Assembly (NCBI GenBank): GCA_945877505.1 | Contig: CAMDWT010000014.1 | Coordinates: 1-41,561 of the forward strand | DNA: 41,561 bases | Direction of reading: 5' to 3' | DNA from: Crenothrix polyspora | Lineage (GTDB): Bacteria > Pseudomonadota > Gammaproteobacteria > Methylococcales > Methylomonadaceae | Part shown: positions 16,801 through 27,512 of the stretch, piece by piece | How positions within the stretch are numbered: position 1 is the stretch's first letter | How the letters are laid out: every line of letters starts with the position of its first letter | Notes under the pieces: model-generated | The model's database searches: none | Told to the model about the DNA's origin: nothing | What the model saw: the letters and a program-made list of their open reading frames with translations, nothing else | Position numbers and translations under genes: made by a program

Positions 16801-19319
16801 TAACCAGAATCAAGATAAGCGACATCACTGGCAACAGGTGACTGATCCTGAGGTATATATAAAATAGCCTCATCGGTCATATTTATATATTCTCTTACCG
16901 CAGTATTACCATAAGAGTGACCTGCGCCATCCTGACGTTCTTTAAATAAGCCCAAGAACGGAATATCTTTTTCTTCACGAACCGCTAAGGCTTTTTGATG
17001 CCATTCAGTGACGCTAGCAGCGATGTCTGCATACCTTACACCCCCTACTGAAGCATGAATATTAGGGAAATAAGCGTTTAATCGCGGCTCATCAGTATCC
17101 AGATAATTAGACTCAAAAAATTCACCACCAATATAACTTTCTACCGTACACAGACCAAACTTACCCATCGTCTTCATGAGTGACTTTTCTGTGCCTTTTT
17201 GAAACTTATAAAGCACTTTTTCTTGTTCTGCTATTGGATAATGCGTGCTAACACGGTTGTGAACACTAATAGGGCAAATCGCTGACGCGCCAAACCCTAA
17301 TAGAGTGGCGATATCATGTGGGCTTGCTGCTTGTCCCGTCTCAGCGATTAAAGATGAATTAAAGCGTAAACCTTGTTTAACTAAATGCTGATTAGCGGCC
17401 GCAACCATTAATAAAGCCGGAATTGCCGCATAGGTTTGGCTAATATTAATATCACTTAAAATGATAATGCCTATATTTTTTCTAGCTGCTTGTTCGACCT
17501 GCTCGCATACATTTAATAAAGCCGCTTCCAAAATATCTTCATTGCGCTGTACATCGTTAAGATCAGGTTGATAAACCATAGCTAACGTCATCGAACTCAC
17601 GGTGACTTGTCTACGGATTTGCTCTAATTGAGTCCGTTGCAAAATAGGCGTATCAATGACTAATTGCTTACTTAGCTCATCAGAGAATGTAGGCTTTGCG
17701 CCTAAGGCCACGCGCAAAGTCATTCCGTCACTTTCTCGAATTGAATCCAACGGTGGGTTGGTTACTTGCGCAAAACGCTGGCTAAAATAACGTGACATTC
17801 CCCCTTCAGCACTGGACAACGCATTAGGAGCCAATCCATAACCCATCGCTGATACTTTTTCCATGCCAGTTGCCAACATGGGATCCAGCAAAAACTTAAA
17901 GCTTTCCTGATTAAGCGAATAGGCCGTATGTTGCTGATCAACCGTCAAAGGATGTTCGGTGCTAATCTCAGCTAGCTCAACAACAGGTAACTCAGAAAGG
18001 TGAATGCATCGTTGCGCTAATAAAGCTTGATAATCCTGCTCACTAGCCAAGCGATCCATGACTTGATGATTATTGTATGCTTCTCCAGTACTATGATCGA
18101 AGTACAGCATTCCTCCTGCTTCAATTCGACCGCGTCTCAAAATATCTTTTGGCGGAAAATCAATTTGACCCGCTTCTGACATGACGGCCAAATATTCATG
18201 GGTTTCTACTGATCGCAAAGGTCGCAAACCTAAACGATCCAAGCGCGCACCAACACGAATACCATCATTAAAAATTAATGCGGCGGGGCCGTCATTTTTT
18301 TCTTCGTATAGGCTAAAATATTCCAACATCGCACGCACCGCGGGTGACAAAGTCGTGTCATTTTCCCACGCTGGTGGCATCATTGCTAAAACAGCGGTAA
18401 CAATATCCATATCATCTTCATTGATGCGACGTGTCAACGTTTGATCCAAACGACCCGAATCCGATTGCCCACGAGGAAAAATAAGATGCTTATTATGTTG
18501 CCTAGCAATTGCACTTTCACTTAAGCGATTTTTCTTGTCAGTATTTAATTCACCGTTATGCGCCATATAACGAAACGGCTGTGCCATCATGGTGGCAGGT
18601 GCTGTGTTAGTCGAAAATCGAGTATGGAAAAATAAGGTGCTTATTTCGTGGTCGGTATCGTACAAGTCTTTAAAATAAGGTATGACTTCAAATGAATTTA
18701 AACGTCCTTTATAAACCTGAGTTCGTGAACTCATCGATAAAGGATAAAATCCTGTCAATTCAGCACGACTAAAGCCTTCAACTTCTATATCCAGTAAAGC
18801 GGCTTGAATGTGCTTCTCAAAAACCTTATGTGTTGCATTTTTTAAACTATCTGGACGCCCAAATACGCACTGTTTGATAGGTAACTGAGCTTTGACTGAC
18901 GCTTCATTGATAACATCCAAGTCAACAGGAATAGTGCGCCACAAAATAACCGGCAAATCAAAATCTTTAAAGTGGCGTTCAATCAGCTCATTAGCTGCCG
19001 AGTCGTAATGATCGTGATCTTCAGGGAAAAAGAAATTAGCAACGCCAAACTGACCGAGTTCGAGATTATTATTACCCGTAATTTTACGAAAAAAATTAAG
19101 TGATAAATCTATATTAACGCCTGCACCATCGCCTATTCCTTCGGCACTCATTCCACCACGATGGGGAATAGTGCACAAAGCTTCATGGGATTTAACCAGC
19201 AAATCGTGAGTTTGTTTACTTTCTTTGTGAGTGATAAAACCCACTCCGCAGCTGTCCTGCGATAAATCAGCGTTGTAAAGCATAGCGTTTTTATTACCTA
19301 ATCGGGAATTTTTATTCAT
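13836..19319 (-). CDS. long glutamate-synthase-like protein (divergent GltB paralog, 1827 aa)
   Basis: Paralog of GltB, almost 290 residues longer than the neighbouring GltB. The class II glutaminase domain looks intact: Cys24 in SQDSCGVGF (after propeptide removal it would be Cys1), PHRGGMSAEG, and MAHNGELNTD. The synthase domain keeps [36 protein letters not shown] and GNTGGTGAAAV. Two departures stand out. The cluster cysteines are Cys1246, Cys1252 and Cys1256 (CX5CX3C; GltB has CX5CX4C), and [10 protein letters not shown] of GltB reads RGSGAHQSGLD. The beta-helix GXGXG domain follows ([19 protein letters not shown]). From about residue 1632 there is an extra helical tail of about 195 residues that GltB lacks. 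It should release ammonia from glutamine; what it aminates is not certain. It sits after gltD with a 421-base gap, so it probably has its own promoter. Confidence 0.85.
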   Translation of the reverse strand: MNKNSRLGNKNAMLYNADLSQDSCGVGFITHKESKQTHDLLVKSHEALCTIPHRGGMSAEGIGDGAGVNIDLSLNFFRKITGNNNLELGQFGVANFFFPEDHDHYDSAANELIERHFKDFDLPVILWRTIPVDLDVINEASVKAQLPIKQCVFGRPDSLKNATHKVFEKHIQAALLDIEVEGFSRAELTGFYPLSMSSRTQVYKGRLNSFEVIPYFKDLYDTDHEISTLFFHTRFSTNTAPATMMAQPFRYMAHNGELNTDKKNRLSESAIARQHNKHLIFPRGQSDSGRLDQTLTRRINEDDMDIVTAVLAMMPPAWENDTTLSPAVRAMLEYFSLYEEKNDGPAALIFNDGIRVGARLDRLGLRPLRSVETHEYLAVMSEAGQIDFPPKDILRRGRIEAGGMLYFDHSTGEAYNNHQVMDRLASEQDYQALLAQRCIHLSELPVVELAEISTEHPLTVDQQHTAYSLNQESFKFLLDPMLATGMEKVSAMGYGLAPNALSSAEGGMSRYFSQRFAQVTNPPLDSIRESDGMTLRVALGAKPTFSDELSKQLVIDTPILQRTQLEQIRRQVTVSSMTLAMVYQPDLNDVQRNEDILEAALLNVCEQVEQAARKNIGIIILSDINISQTYAAIPALLMVAAANQHLVKQGLRFNSSLIAETGQAASPHDIATLLGFGASAICPISVHNRVSTHYPIAEQEKVLYKFQKGTEKSLMKTMGKFGLCTVESYIGGEFFESNYLDTDEPRLNAYFPNIHASVGGVRYADIAASVTEWHQKALAVREEKDIPFLGLFKERQDGAGHSYGNTAVREYINMTDEAILYIPQDQSPVASDVAYLDSGYEKRTPEQIDSFGITPAYRSFAKNLYLERDSRPASLRDIMDFPADVCSANTTADFDRILGKQNLRGNINYLIRGLSVEKSIDNTFSIAFASASSEQRLAQLLEHFKKRFFDIEFSCVVVNDVLIIKVADGDSLLAGYLSTIKTAREPIALKDVQPAHEITATLASGAMSHGALIAEAHEAVAEGINIVGALSNSGEGGEHSSRFNTLRSCNIKQFASGRFGVWAGYLADPNIKEIEIKIAQGAKPGEGGQLPAAKVSVEIAALRGGTPRVELVSPPPHHDTYSIEDLGQLIHDAKAARVKVGVKLVSSEGIGTIAVGVAKAGADVINVAGNTGGTGAAAVTSLKNSGRSPEIGIAEVHQALAVNGLRNKVILRGSGAHQSGLDVVKSAILGADSFEFGTTVLMMLRCVMAKNCNIKCPAGLTTEHEEFKGDSRVLAQYFMNLAHEVREILSVLGYKSLQEIRGKTDLLHLIEHPSMVGQLDLTKMLAKVEVVVVSKPVYLEASFTVDDKIIQQVKDSIIEGKQSHVIIEGDAFKLNNCNKTVGGQASIDIERLLAYEVTEQQVSDSEIIYTHPQGRRYLAPDSVVIRTHGSAGQSYAAFLNDGMRMEHLGTCNDGVGKSACGGTVVVESPGGGIKTPGNNVLIGNFALFGATGGKFFINGEAGDRFAVRNSGAMAVVEGVGDFACEYMTNGAILNIGGFGKGFCNGMSGGNAYQYDPENLLGNLYDKTSVALHSLTEETDDAHAHEQFILAMLEQHADYANSSKAKELLENWATERKHFKFAMPLWLYKTQATQYLQQSLDRKEMIEELSQSLAQQQIEQVKKAYKTSEPLFSGAIPGHSPYDKALTFKLVNSFAVLEKAQQVARDLLRNLPEGQRSQNQIERGARKLIMERPRKLQDALVKSTREAYSNYSDEQLAVLLASKRLNDYKTALINRSVQSIYSIGSSAWIMNQDKINKQALLGIPCIEEYLAGLLGLGIVQNLSNEQTA

Positions 19320-19520
19320 TATCCAGCCCGTAATCTCATTTACTCGTTATGTGTAGCGTTTAGCGTTAGTGATACCAAAGATCATCTAAATTATATATAT
19401 CCGATTAACGTATTAAACTTTGATGATATAAATTAAAAATCACTTAATAAACCGACCAATGTTAGCATGATCGATTAATCTTGTCATTTAAGGGCGGGAA
19501 TTTGTTCTCTTTAGATAATG

Positions 19521-19536
19521 GATAACAGACGTTATC
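19521..19536. promoter_or_regulatory. candidate operator (GATAAC-N4-GTTATC)
   Basis: Perfect six-base inverted arms around four bases, about 200 bases upstream of the paralog start. Size and symmetry fit a dimeric regulator site; no regulator can be named. Confidence 0.3.
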
Positions 19537-19604
19537 TATGCTTTCTTTGATTGGATTACCCACGTTTAGCTTCCATCTGCGAATCGAATGGAAAACATCT
19601 TATA

Positions 19605-19647
19605 GCCTCAAACCCCTACTAATACTAAGTCAGAAAGGGTTAGAGGC
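19605..19647 (-). terminator. possible terminator after gltD
   Basis: GCCTCAAACCC (19605-19615) pairs with GGGTTAGAGGC (19637-19647) with one A-A mismatch and a 21-base loop. It lies about 95 bases beyond the gltD stop in the direction of transcription. The T-tract on the minus strand is short and set back, so strength is doubtful. Confidence 0.4.
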
Positions 19648-19740
19648 CTTTTAATCCAGATTTTTGACGACCTACTTTTTCTTATAATGATCGAGCTAGC
19701 TTAAATAGTACTTAGCTTTACTCAAATGATCTAAACACTA

Positions 19741-21186
19741 TCACCTAGGCAGCTCTGACGATCCCATTAAATACTCATCAACCGCTCTAGCCGCTTGCCG
19801 ACCCTCGCGTATTGCCCAAACCACCAACGATTGTCCTCGCCTGCCATCACCCGCAGCAAAGACTTTATCAACAGACGTGCTGTAATTTTTTTCATTGGCT
19901 TTAATTTGACCTCGCCCATCCAGTTCAACACCAAGTTGTTGCAATAAGCCTTCATGCATAGGATGAACGAAGCCCATGGCCAACAAAACCAAATCAGCTT
20001 CTAAGGTAAAATTACTATCTAGTTTTTCACTCATCTTCCATTGACCATTCTCCTGCTTCCACTCCACTTCGGTCGCATTTAAATGCGTTATAACGCCATC
20101 CTTCCCCGTTATACTTTGAGTATTAGCACTCCAATAACGATGCTTTATACCTTCATCATGCGAACTAGTCGTGCGGAGCTTATTAGGCCAGTTTGGCCAG
20201 GTGAGTGACTTATTTTCTTTTTCGGGTGGTTGTGGCAGAATCTCAAGCTGAACCACCGAAATCGCGCCTTGCCTTATTGATGTGCCAATGCAATCAGACC
20301 CCGTATCCCCGCCCCCAATAACGACAACATGCTTACCTTTAGCAGAAATAGCACTATCATCTGCAATGGTATCACCCGCTACACGCTTGTTTTGCTGACG
20401 CAAAAAATCCATTGCAAAATGAATACCCTGATAATCATTGCGACCGACAACCTCTAAATCACGTGGCTTTTCAGAACCAATAGCCAATACGACCGCATCA
20501 TACTCAGTGAGTATTTTTTGCACAGAAACATCTTTACCGATATGACTGTTAGGTCTAAATCGAACCCCTTCGGCTTGCATCTGCGCAATACGTCGATCAA
20601 TATGCGTTTTTTCCATCTTAAAATCTGGAATACCGTAACGCAATAATCCGCCGATACGATCATTCTTCTCGTAGACAAAAACCTCATGTCCTGCACGCGC
20701 CAGTTGTTGCGCACAAGCCATACCCGCAGGTCCCGAACCTATTACTGCAACTCGCTTCCCCGTTCTTTGTGCGGGAATCATCGGTTTTACCCAACCCATT
20801 TCCCAACCTTTATCAACAATCGCTCGTTCTATCGACTTAATGGTCACAGGTTGATCCGTTAAATTAAGCGTACAAGCGGCCTCACAGGGTGCAGGACAAA
20901 TGCTGCCCGTAAACTCAGGAAAATTGTTAGTACTATGTAAAACAGCCAATGCCTCTTGCCAATCCCCTCGATAAACACCCTCATTCCATTCTGGAATAAT
21001 GTTGTTTACCGGACAGCCCTGATGACAAAAAGGAATCCCGCAGTCCATACATCTTGAGCCTTGTTGTGCCATTTCTGCATCACTGGGCGCAATTATAAAT
21101 TCTCTATAATGCTGAATACGCTCACTGGCTGCTTCATAGCGTCGCTCAGTCCTTGATAGCTCCATAAATCCGGTTGGTTTGCCCAT
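19741..21186 (-). CDS. gltD: glutamate synthase small subunit (NADPH)
   Basis: Beta subunit of NADPH glutamate synthase, 481 aa. It oxidises NADPH at FAD and sends electrons through iron-sulfur clusters to GltB. The N-terminus carries the cysteine clusters [14 protein letters not shown] and CPAPCEAAC. The FAD-binding motif is [18 protein letters not shown] and the NADPH-binding motif is [13 protein letters not shown]. The C-terminal FAD contact is [18 protein letters not shown]. Length and motif order are standard. It follows gltB by 68 bases on the same strand, the usual gltBD operon. GltD could in principle also serve the long GltB paralog downstream. Confidence 0.95.
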   Translation of the reverse strand: MGKPTGFMELSRTERRYEAASERIQHYREFIIAPSDAEMAQQGSRCMDCGIPFCHQGCPVNNIIPEWNEGVYRGDWQEALAVLHSTNNFPEFTGSICPAPCEAACTLNLTDQPVTIKSIERAIVDKGWEMGWVKPMIPAQRTGKRVAVIGSGPAGMACAQQLARAGHEVFVYEKNDRIGGLLRYGIPDFKMEKTHIDRRIAQMQAEGVRFRPNSHIGKDVSVQKILTEYDAVVLAIGSEKPRDLEVVGRNDYQGIHFAMDFLRQQNKRVAGDTIADDSAISAKGKHVVVIGGGDTGSDCIGTSIRQGAISVVQLEILPQPPEKENKSLTWPNWPNKLRTTSSHDEGIKHRYWSANTQSITGKDGVITHLNATEVEWKQENGQWKMSEKLDSNFTLEADLVLLAMGFVHPMHEGLLQQLGVELDGRGQIKANEKNYSTSVDKVFAAGDGRRGQSLVVWAIREGRQAARAVDEYLMGSSELPR

Positions 21187-21254
21187 GTTTGATACCTTCT
21201 AAAAACGATTACACAGTTACGATTACTTCACCTACAGAACAAAAGCAAGAGGCG

Positions 21255-24200
21255 TTAGCAGGACGCAGTAGCTTGTTCTTCCTGAATTTGTTTAAGTGCT
21301 GCTCGATAGTCAACGGGCATCACTTTAATAAATCGTGGTAAATAATCATGCCAATTCTCTAAAATATACCTCGCTTTTGGGCTACCCGTATAATGCAGAT
21401 GATTTTGAATTAAATGCTTCAAACGCCGAGCGTCATGACGTGTCATATCAGACATAATATGGACTCGACCATGCATTTCTAGATCACCACCCTGATGCGC
21501 AAGATTTTCTAAGGATTCGTCTTCTTCTGGAATGGGCTCTAATTCAACCATAGATAAGTTACATAACTGATCAAAGTTGCCTTCTTTATCCAAAACGTAG
21601 GCTACGCCACCGGACATGCCTGCGGCAAAATTTCGTCCCGTTTTTCCGAGCACGACCACAACACCCCCTGTCATATATTCACAACCATGATCGCCCACAC
21701 CTTCTACAACGGCAATGGCGCCAGAGTTGCGCACCGCAAAACGTTCACCCGCTACACCATTAAAATAACATTCACCGCTAATCGCTCCATAAAGCACAGT
21801 ATTACCAACAATAATATTGTCCTCTGGATTAATAGGACACTCCTTAGGGGGATAAATAGCAATACGTCCACCACTCATACCCTTGCCCACATAATCATTA
21901 CCTTCACCTTCAAGCGCAATACTAATTCCCTGCGCTAGAAAGGCACCGAAACTCTGCCCAGCAGTTCCTTTTACATGAATAGCGATCGTATCTTCAGGTA
22001 AACCTTTATGCCCATAACGCTTGGCAACTTCACCCGATAACATCGCACCAAAAGTACGATTAACATTTTTAATTGGCGTATTGATTACCACCGCTCGGCC
22101 ATTTTCCAAGGCTGGCTGAGCTTGCGCAATCAAGCTATGATCCAACGCCTGCTCCAAGCCATGATCTTGATGCTCACAATGAAAAACAGCCGTATCACTC
22201 CCGACATCTGGCTTGTAAAAAATACGGCTAAAATCTAGCCCTTCTGTTTTCCAATGTGAAACTGCACGGCGGACATCCAGCTTATCTGAGCGCCCAATCA
22301 TGTCGTCAAAACGACGAAAGCCCAACTTTGCCATCCATTGACGGACATCTTCGGCGACCATGAAAAAGTAATTAACAACATGATCAGGCTGCCCGGTAAA
22401 ACGCTTACGGAGCTCAGGATCTTGTGTAGCCACACCGACCGGACACGTATTTAAATGGCATTTTCGCATCATCAAACAACCCGATACAATCAAAGGCGCT
22501 GTTGCAAAGCCAAATTCGTCTGCCCCTAACAACGCGCCAATAATAACATCACGTCCAGTACGCAAACCGCCATCTACTTGAACAGCAATACGTCCCCGTA
22601 ACTTATTAAGCACCAAGGTTTGATGCGTTTCAGCCAAGCCAATTTCCCAAGGTAAGCCGGCGTGTTTAATCGAACTCATGGGACTTGCACCTGTGCCTCC
22701 ATCATAGCCCGCAATCGTAACATGATCAGCATGAGCTTTAGAAACCCCTGCCGCTACTGTGCCCACGCCCACTTCAGACACCAATTTAACGCTAATGCGT
22801 GCTTGAGGATTAACATTTTTTAAATCATGAATAAGTTGCGCTAAATCTTCAATCGAATAAATATCATGATGGGGGGGTGGCGAGATTAAACCCACACCTT
22901 GTGTCGCATGACGGACTTTAGCAATAACCGCGTCGACTTTATGACCTGGTAATTGTCCACCTTCACCCGGCTTAGCACCTTGACTGATTTTAATTTGAAT
23001 ATCATCCGCATTAACCAAATATTCCGTCGTCACACCAAATCGACCAGAGGCGACTTGCTTAATCGCAGAGCGCATAGAATCCCCATTCGGCAAGGGCTTA
23101 AAGCGCTCCGGCAGTTCTCCACCTTCCCCAGTATTTGATTTTCCACCGATACGATTCATGGCGATTGCCAACGTCGTATGTGCTTCGTATGAAATTGAAC
23201 CAAAAGACATCGCGCCGGTTGCAAAACGCTTAAGAATGTCAGTAACCGACTCGACCTCTTCCAACGGAACGGGAGTGGCGTCTTCTTTAAACATCATTAA
23301 GCCACGCAATGTTAGTAACGCTTCGTTTTGCTCATCAATTAAACGACAAAAATCGGCATACCCTTCTGCGCTATTGGTGCGTGTAGCCTGTTGCAGCGTA
23401 GTAATAGTTGCAGGCGTCCATGTATGGGCTTCACCTCGTATCCGAAAAGCGTATTCCCCACCAATATCCAACGCATGCTTATATAAAGGCGCATTACCAT
23501 AAGCCAGCCTGTGGCGGCGTAAAGTTTCTTCGCTTATTTCTGGCAAACCAGCCCCTTCAATCGTACTGGTTGTTCCCGTGAAATAGCGATCTAAAAAGAC
23601 TTCAGATAAACCGATAGCATTAAAAATTTGCGCACCACAATAAGACTGATACGTTGAAATGCCCATTTTAGACATCACCTTCAATAGACCTTTAGAAACC
23701 GCTTTAACATACCGCTTATGCGCTTCATATTCTGTGAGTTCAGGCATCTCTTTGCAAAGGACAGAAAGCGTATCAAACGCCAAATAAGGATTTACCGCTT
23801 CCGCACCATAAGCAGCCAATAATGCAAAATGATGAACTTCTCTGGCCTCACCCGTTTCAATAACCAAGCCGACTTTGGTACGCAATCCCTCTTCGGTAAG
23901 ATAATGGTGAACCGCCGACGTTGCTAAAAGTGCTGGAATTGCGACATGAGACGCACTCAAATCACGATCCGAAAGAACAAGGATATTATGTCCTTCTTCA
24001 ACCGCTTTTTTAACCGCAAAACATAGCTTATCAAGAGCGCCCTCCATCCCCGTGACACCCAAATCAGAAGGGTAACAAAGGGTAAATGTTTTAGTCTTGA
24101 ACGCACCACCGGAACGGGCTTCAATGCGACGAATTTTCTCAAGATCCTGATTAGTTAAAACCGGCTGTTCCACTTCTAATCGCATGTGCGTTCCACCCTC

Positions 24201-25874
24201 ATCCAACCCTAATAGATTAGGACGAGGACCTATCAATGAAACCAAAGACATAACCAATTCTTCACGAATCGGGTCGATAGCGGGATTAGTCACCTGGGCA
24301 AAACCTTGCTTAAAATAATCATACAACAGCCGAGGGCGTTGTGACAAAACAGCTAAAGCGGTATCAATACCCATTGAACCTATAGCTTCTTGCCCCGTTT
24401 GCGCCATTGGTTTTAAGATGAATTCTATATCTTCACGGGTATATCCAAACGCTTGTTGCCTATCCAAAAGCGTTGCTGCATCAGGTGCCATGGCTGAAAT
24501 TTCAGCGGGTAACTTGGAAACCAAGATACGGGTTTTATCCAGCCATTCTGAATAAGGTGAATGCGTTGACAATTCTGCCTTCAATTCTGAGTCATCAATA
24601 ATACGTCCTTGTACCGTATCAATCATTAGCATTTTCCCGGGCTGCAAGCGCCACTTTTTAATGATTTTATGCTCAGGCACCTCCAACACGCCCATTTCTG
24701 AAGCCATAATCACAAAATCATCATCCGTAACCAGATATCTCGCTGGACGCAATCCGTTTCTATCTAATGTAGCCCCAATTTGACGTCCATCCGTAAAAGC
24801 AATAGCTGCCGGACCATCCCAAGGCTCCATGAGGGCTGCATTATATTCATAAAATGCCCGCAATTTTTCATCCATCAAAACATTGCCGGTCCAGGCTTCA
24901 GGTATCAGTAGCATCATGGCATGAGCCAATGAATATCCACCCGCCACTAATAATTCAAGAGCATTATCAAAACAGGCTGAATCAGATTGTCCTTCAGCAA
25001 TTAATGGCCAAAGCTTATGAACATCGTCACCCAATACTTTCGATGCGATTGAATGCCGACGGGCAGCCATACCATTCAAATTTCCTCGCAAGGTGTTGAT
25101 TTCACCATTATGCGCAATCATACGAAAAGGATGAGCCCTATCCCAAGTCGGAAAAGTATTAGTGGAAAAACGCTGATGGACCAATGCCAATGCGCTATCC
25201 ATAAGCTCATCGTTAAGGTCAGGGTAAAATGGACCAACTTGGTTCGCTAGCAACATCCCTTTGTAGACTATCGTTCGAGTCGATAAGGAGGCAATATAAA
25301 AGTCATTACCCTCTTTTAAGTTTGCATCACGAATGGCGTTTTCAACTTGCTTCCGAATTACAAACAACTTACGTTCAAAAGCATCTTGATCAAAACAATC
25401 TGCACCTCGACCTATAAAAACCTGCCTTATAAAGGGTTCAACCCCTTTTGCCGACTCACCCAGTTCTTGGTTATCTACAGGAACATCACGCCAACCCAAT
25501 AACACCGCTTTTTCTTGTGTAATAACGTTGGCAATCACTGCCTCGCAACTAACTCGACTCGCTAGTTCCCTAGGTAAAAAAACCATACCGACTGCATATT
25601 CCCCCTCTTTGGGCAGGATTAAATCTTGTAACTTACATTGTGCACGTAAAAATACATCGGGGATCTGTATCAAAATGCCTGCACCATCACCCGCAAAAGG
25701 ATCAGCACCCACCGCTCCACGATGCGTTAAATTCCTGAGTAACTCTAAGCCCTGCTTTACTATTGAATGACTTTTGCAACCTTTGATATGAACGATAAAA
25801 CCGACTCCGCACGCATCATGTTCATGGCGTGGATCATATAAACCTTGTCTAATGGGTAGCGTATTTTGATTCAT
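21255..25874 (-). CDS. gltB: glutamate synthase large subunit
   Basis: Alpha subunit of glutamate synthase, 1539 aa, converting glutamine plus 2-oxoglutarate to two glutamates. A 21-residue propeptide precedes the catalytic nucleophile Cys22 ([11 protein letters not shown]). The amidotransferase domain continues with [10 protein letters not shown] and [12 protein letters not shown]. The synthase domain has [32 protein letters not shown] and [10 protein letters not shown]. The 3Fe-4S ligands are Cys1133, Cys1139 and Cys1144 (CX5CX4[15 protein letters not shown]). The GXGXG beta-helix ends the protein. The start follows a GAGGA ribosome-binding site. It is the first gene of the gltBD operon and diverges from ubiF. 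Confidence 0.97.
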   Translation of the reverse strand: MNQNTLPIRQGLYDPRHEHDACGVGFIVHIKGCKSHSIVKQGLELLRNLTHRGAVGADPFAGDGAGILIQIPDVFLRAQCKLQDLILPKEGEYAVGMVFLPRELASRVSCEAVIANVITQEKAVLLGWRDVPVDNQELGESAKGVEPFIRQVFIGRGADCFDQDAFERKLFVIRKQVENAIRDANLKEGNDFYIASLSTRTIVYKGMLLANQVGPFYPDLNDELMDSALALVHQRFSTNTFPTWDRAHPFRMIAHNGEINTLRGNLNGMAARRHSIASKVLGDDVHKLWPLIAEGQSDSACFDNALELLVAGGYSLAHAMMLLIPEAWTGNVLMDEKLRAFYEYNAALMEPWDGPAAIAFTDGRQIGATLDRNGLRPARYLVTDDDFVIMASEMGVLEVPEHKIIKKWRLQPGKMLMIDTVQGRIIDDSELKAELSTHSPYSEWLDKTRILVSKLPAEISAMAPDAATLLDRQQAFGYTREDIEFILKPMAQTGQEAIGSMGIDTALAVLSQRPRLLYDYFKQGFAQVTNPAIDPIREELVMSLVSLIGPRPNLLGLDEGGTHMRLEVEQPVLTNQDLEKIRRIEARSGGAFKTKTFTLCYPSDLGVTGMEGALDKLCFAVKKAVEEGHNILVLSDRDLSASHVAIPALLATSAVHHYLTEEGLRTKVGLVIETGEAREVHHFALLAAYGAEAVNPYLAFDTLSVLCKEMPELTEYEAHKRYVKAVSKGLLKVMSKMGISTYQSYCGAQIFNAIGLSEVFLDRYFTGTTSTIEGAGLPEISEETLRRHRLAYGNAPLYKHALDIGGEYAFRIRGEAHTWTPATITTLQQATRTNSAEGYADFCRLIDEQNEALLTLRGLMMFKEDATPVPLEEVESVTDILKRFATGAMSFGSISYEAHTTLAIAMNRIGGKSNTGEGGELPERFKPLPNGDSMRSAIKQVASGRFGVTTEYLVNADDIQIKISQGAKPGEGGQLPGHKVDAVIAKVRHATQGVGLISPPPHHDIYSIEDLAQLIHDLKNVNPQARISVKLVSEVGVGTVAAGVSKAHADHVTIAGYDGGTGASPMSSIKHAGLPWEIGLAETHQTLVLNKLRGRIAVQVDGGLRTGRDVIIGALLGADEFGFATAPLIVSGCLMMRKCHLNTCPVGVATQDPELRKRFTGQPDHVVNYFFMVAEDVRQWMAKLGFRRFDDMIGRSDKLDVRRAVSHWKTEGLDFSRIFYKPDVGSDTAVFHCEHQDHGLEQALDHSLIAQAQPALENGRAVVINTPIKNVNRTFGAMLSGEVAKRYGHKGLPEDTIAIHVKGTAGQSFGAFLAQGISIALEGEGNDYVGKGMSGGRIAIYPPKECPINPEDNIIVGNTVLYGAISGECYFNGVAGERFAVRNSGAIAVVEGVGDHGCEYMTGGVVVVLGKTGRNFAAGMSGGVAYVLDKEGNFDQLCNLSMVELEPIPEEDESLENLAHQGGDLEMHGRVHIMSDMTRHDARRLKHLIQNHLHYTGSPKARYILENWHDYLPRFIKVMPVDYRAALKQIQEEQATASC

Positions 25875-26215
25875 GATGTCCTCTAAAAAGAATATTACAA
25901 AAGGATGCCTATTATTCCTTTAACACCCTCAGCCTGCGCCAGCATTGAAGCCTTAACAAAGCGAACTCAGGTAAAAAATGACCTTTCAACAACACAAGCA
26001 AACCTGTTGAGCATTGTTTTACAACACTTACTAAACAATCGCAAGCATTCTATAAGCAATATTTTAAAATCCAGTAAACACCCCATAACTGCCTGAAACT
26101 TTGACCACCCTAAGATATCAATTAGCCATGTTGCCTAACGTATTTTTCTTAATCCTTATATAAATATGGTATCTTTCTTTCCAAGTTAGAGGCTTAAATA
26201 CATGATTGGTTAAAT
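25875..26215. other. intergenic region between divergent gltB and ubiF
   Basis: About 340 bases that must hold the gltB and ubiF promoters. On the ubiF side, TTGCCT (26131-26136) and TATATA (26157-26162) are 20 bases apart, a poor spacing. A 63-codon ORF crosses the middle, but its composition is low-complexity and it has no ribosome-binding site, so I do not call it a gene. Confidence 0.5.
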
Positions 26216-27433
26216 ATGAAAGAAATTTATGATGTTGTAATTGTAGGCGGCGGCATGGTTGGAGCCGCAGTTGCTTGTAGTCTGGGCGGTAGTTCTTTAA
26301 AAGTAGCGGTTATTGAAAACTCACCTCCACCCGCTTTTACTATAGATCAACCCCATGACCTACGCGTTTCAGCGCTAAGTATTGCCTCCAAAAACATTCT
26401 CGAAACAATAGGTGCTTGGGAAGGTGTTACCCGTCGACGATTCTGTCCATTTCGGAGAATGCGTGTTTGGGAAACGGCAGGTGATACTGAGTTTTGCAGT
26501 GATGATATAGGCCATTCTGCTTTAGGCTATATCGTTGAAAACAGAATAACTCAATTAGCACTTTTAGAACGCTTACAGGATTTTGAAAATATTACTTTAA
26601 TTTGCCCCGTCGGCATCAAAAAAATAAACTACATGACCGGTCAGCCCAGTGAAATTGAACTAGAAAATGGGCAATTATTATCCGCTAAAGTACTCGTTGC
26701 AGCTGATGGTGGTCAGTCTAGGGTGAGACAAGCAGTAGGTCTGGGCGTGACCAGTTGGGATTACAAACAACACGCCCTAGTCATTTATGTTGAAACGGCC
26801 TACGAGCAGCAAGACATAACATGGCAACGTTTTCTAGCCAGCGGTCCTCAGGCATTCCTTCCCTTGACGGGCAATTATGGCTCTATTGTCTGGTATAACT
26901 CTCCAGATGAAGTTAATCGATTAAAAAACTTATCACACGAAACCTTAAAAGAAGAACTCATTGCCGCATTCCCAGATTGCCTAGGTGAAATCAACAAAGT
27001 TCTCGGCGTTGCAAGCTTCCCTCTAAAACGGCAACATGCTCAAAACTACGTTAAACCAGGTGTTGTTCTAGTCGGTGATGCAGCTCATATGATCAACCCT
27101 CTCGCAGGCCAAGGCGTTAATATTGGTTTGCTAGATGCAGCAGCATTAGGAGAAGTCTTAATTGAGGCGTCAAAAAAAGGTCTTGAACTTAGCGACTTAA
27201 ATGTTTTAAGACGTTATGAAAAAATGCGTAGGAATGAAAACTTAAGAATGATGACCGTCATGGATGTTTTTTACCAAGTATTTAGCAATGAAGTGTTACC
27301 GATTAAATTCATACGTAATCTGGGCTTAGGCTTAGCTGAGCGGATTTTACCAGCAAAAAATAAAGTCATGCGCAATGCCATGGGCTTAGAAGGGAATTTA
27401 CCCAAATTAGCACGAGGAGAACCCATTCTTTAA
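26216..27433 (+). CDS. ubiF: UbiF-type ubiquinone biosynthesis hydroxylase
   Basis: FAD monooxygenase of the UbiH/UbiF/VisC/COQ6 family, 405 aa. E. coli UbiF adds the last ring hydroxyl (C6) to demethoxyubiquinol. The sequence shows VVIVGGGMVGAAVAC at the N-terminus, DLRVSALSIAS, DGGQSRVRQA and GDAAHMINPLAGQGVNIG. Subgroup marks favour UbiF over UbiH or UbiI: FRRMRVWE, LGYIVENRITQLAL, GPQAFLPLTGNYGSIVWYNS and, at the end, IRNLGLGLAER. It probably acts in the Ubi complex at the inner membrane. It stands alone, divergent from gltB. The specific position of hydroxylation is inferred from family resemblance. Confidence 0.8.
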   Translation: MKEIYDVVIVGGGMVGAAVACSLGGSSLKVAVIENSPPPAFTIDQPHDLRVSALSIASKNILETIGAWEGVTRRRFCPFRRMRVWETAGDTEFCSDDIGHSALGYIVENRITQLALLERLQDFENITLICPVGIKKINYMTGQPSEIELENGQLLSAKVLVAADGGQSRVRQAVGLGVTSWDYKQHALVIYVETAYEQQDITWQRFLASGPQAFLPLTGNYGSIVWYNSPDEVNRLKNLSHETLKEELIAAFPDCLGEINKVLGVASFPLKRQHAQNYVKPGVVLVGDAAHMINPLAGQGVNIGLLDAAALGEVLIEASKKGLELSDLNVLRRYEKMRRNENLRMMTVMDVFYQVFSNEVLPIKFIRNLGLGLAERILPAKNKVMRNAMGLEGNLPKLARGEPIL

Positions 27434-27512
27434 TAAATAATTCGCCTCAAGTTGTAAATATTGAGACACATCAACACAATTAGCGCTCCACTCAAACCTT
27501 ATGTTGACCAAA

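Larger units (their letters stand above)
19320..19740. other. intergenic region between gltD and the long GltB paralog
   Basis: About 420 bases without a gene. It contains a terminator-like inverted repeat near gltD (19605-19647) and, nearer the paralog, the symmetric element GATAACAGACGTTATC (19521-19536), a plausible operator. The first 200 bases upstream of the paralog start are very AT-rich and should hold its promoter, but I could not choose one. Confidence 0.5.

Noticed and set aside
25905-26096. 63-codon ORF upstream of gltB on the plus strand
   Set aside because: It lacks a ribosome-binding site and has no domain-like composition; it lies where the gltB promoter must be.
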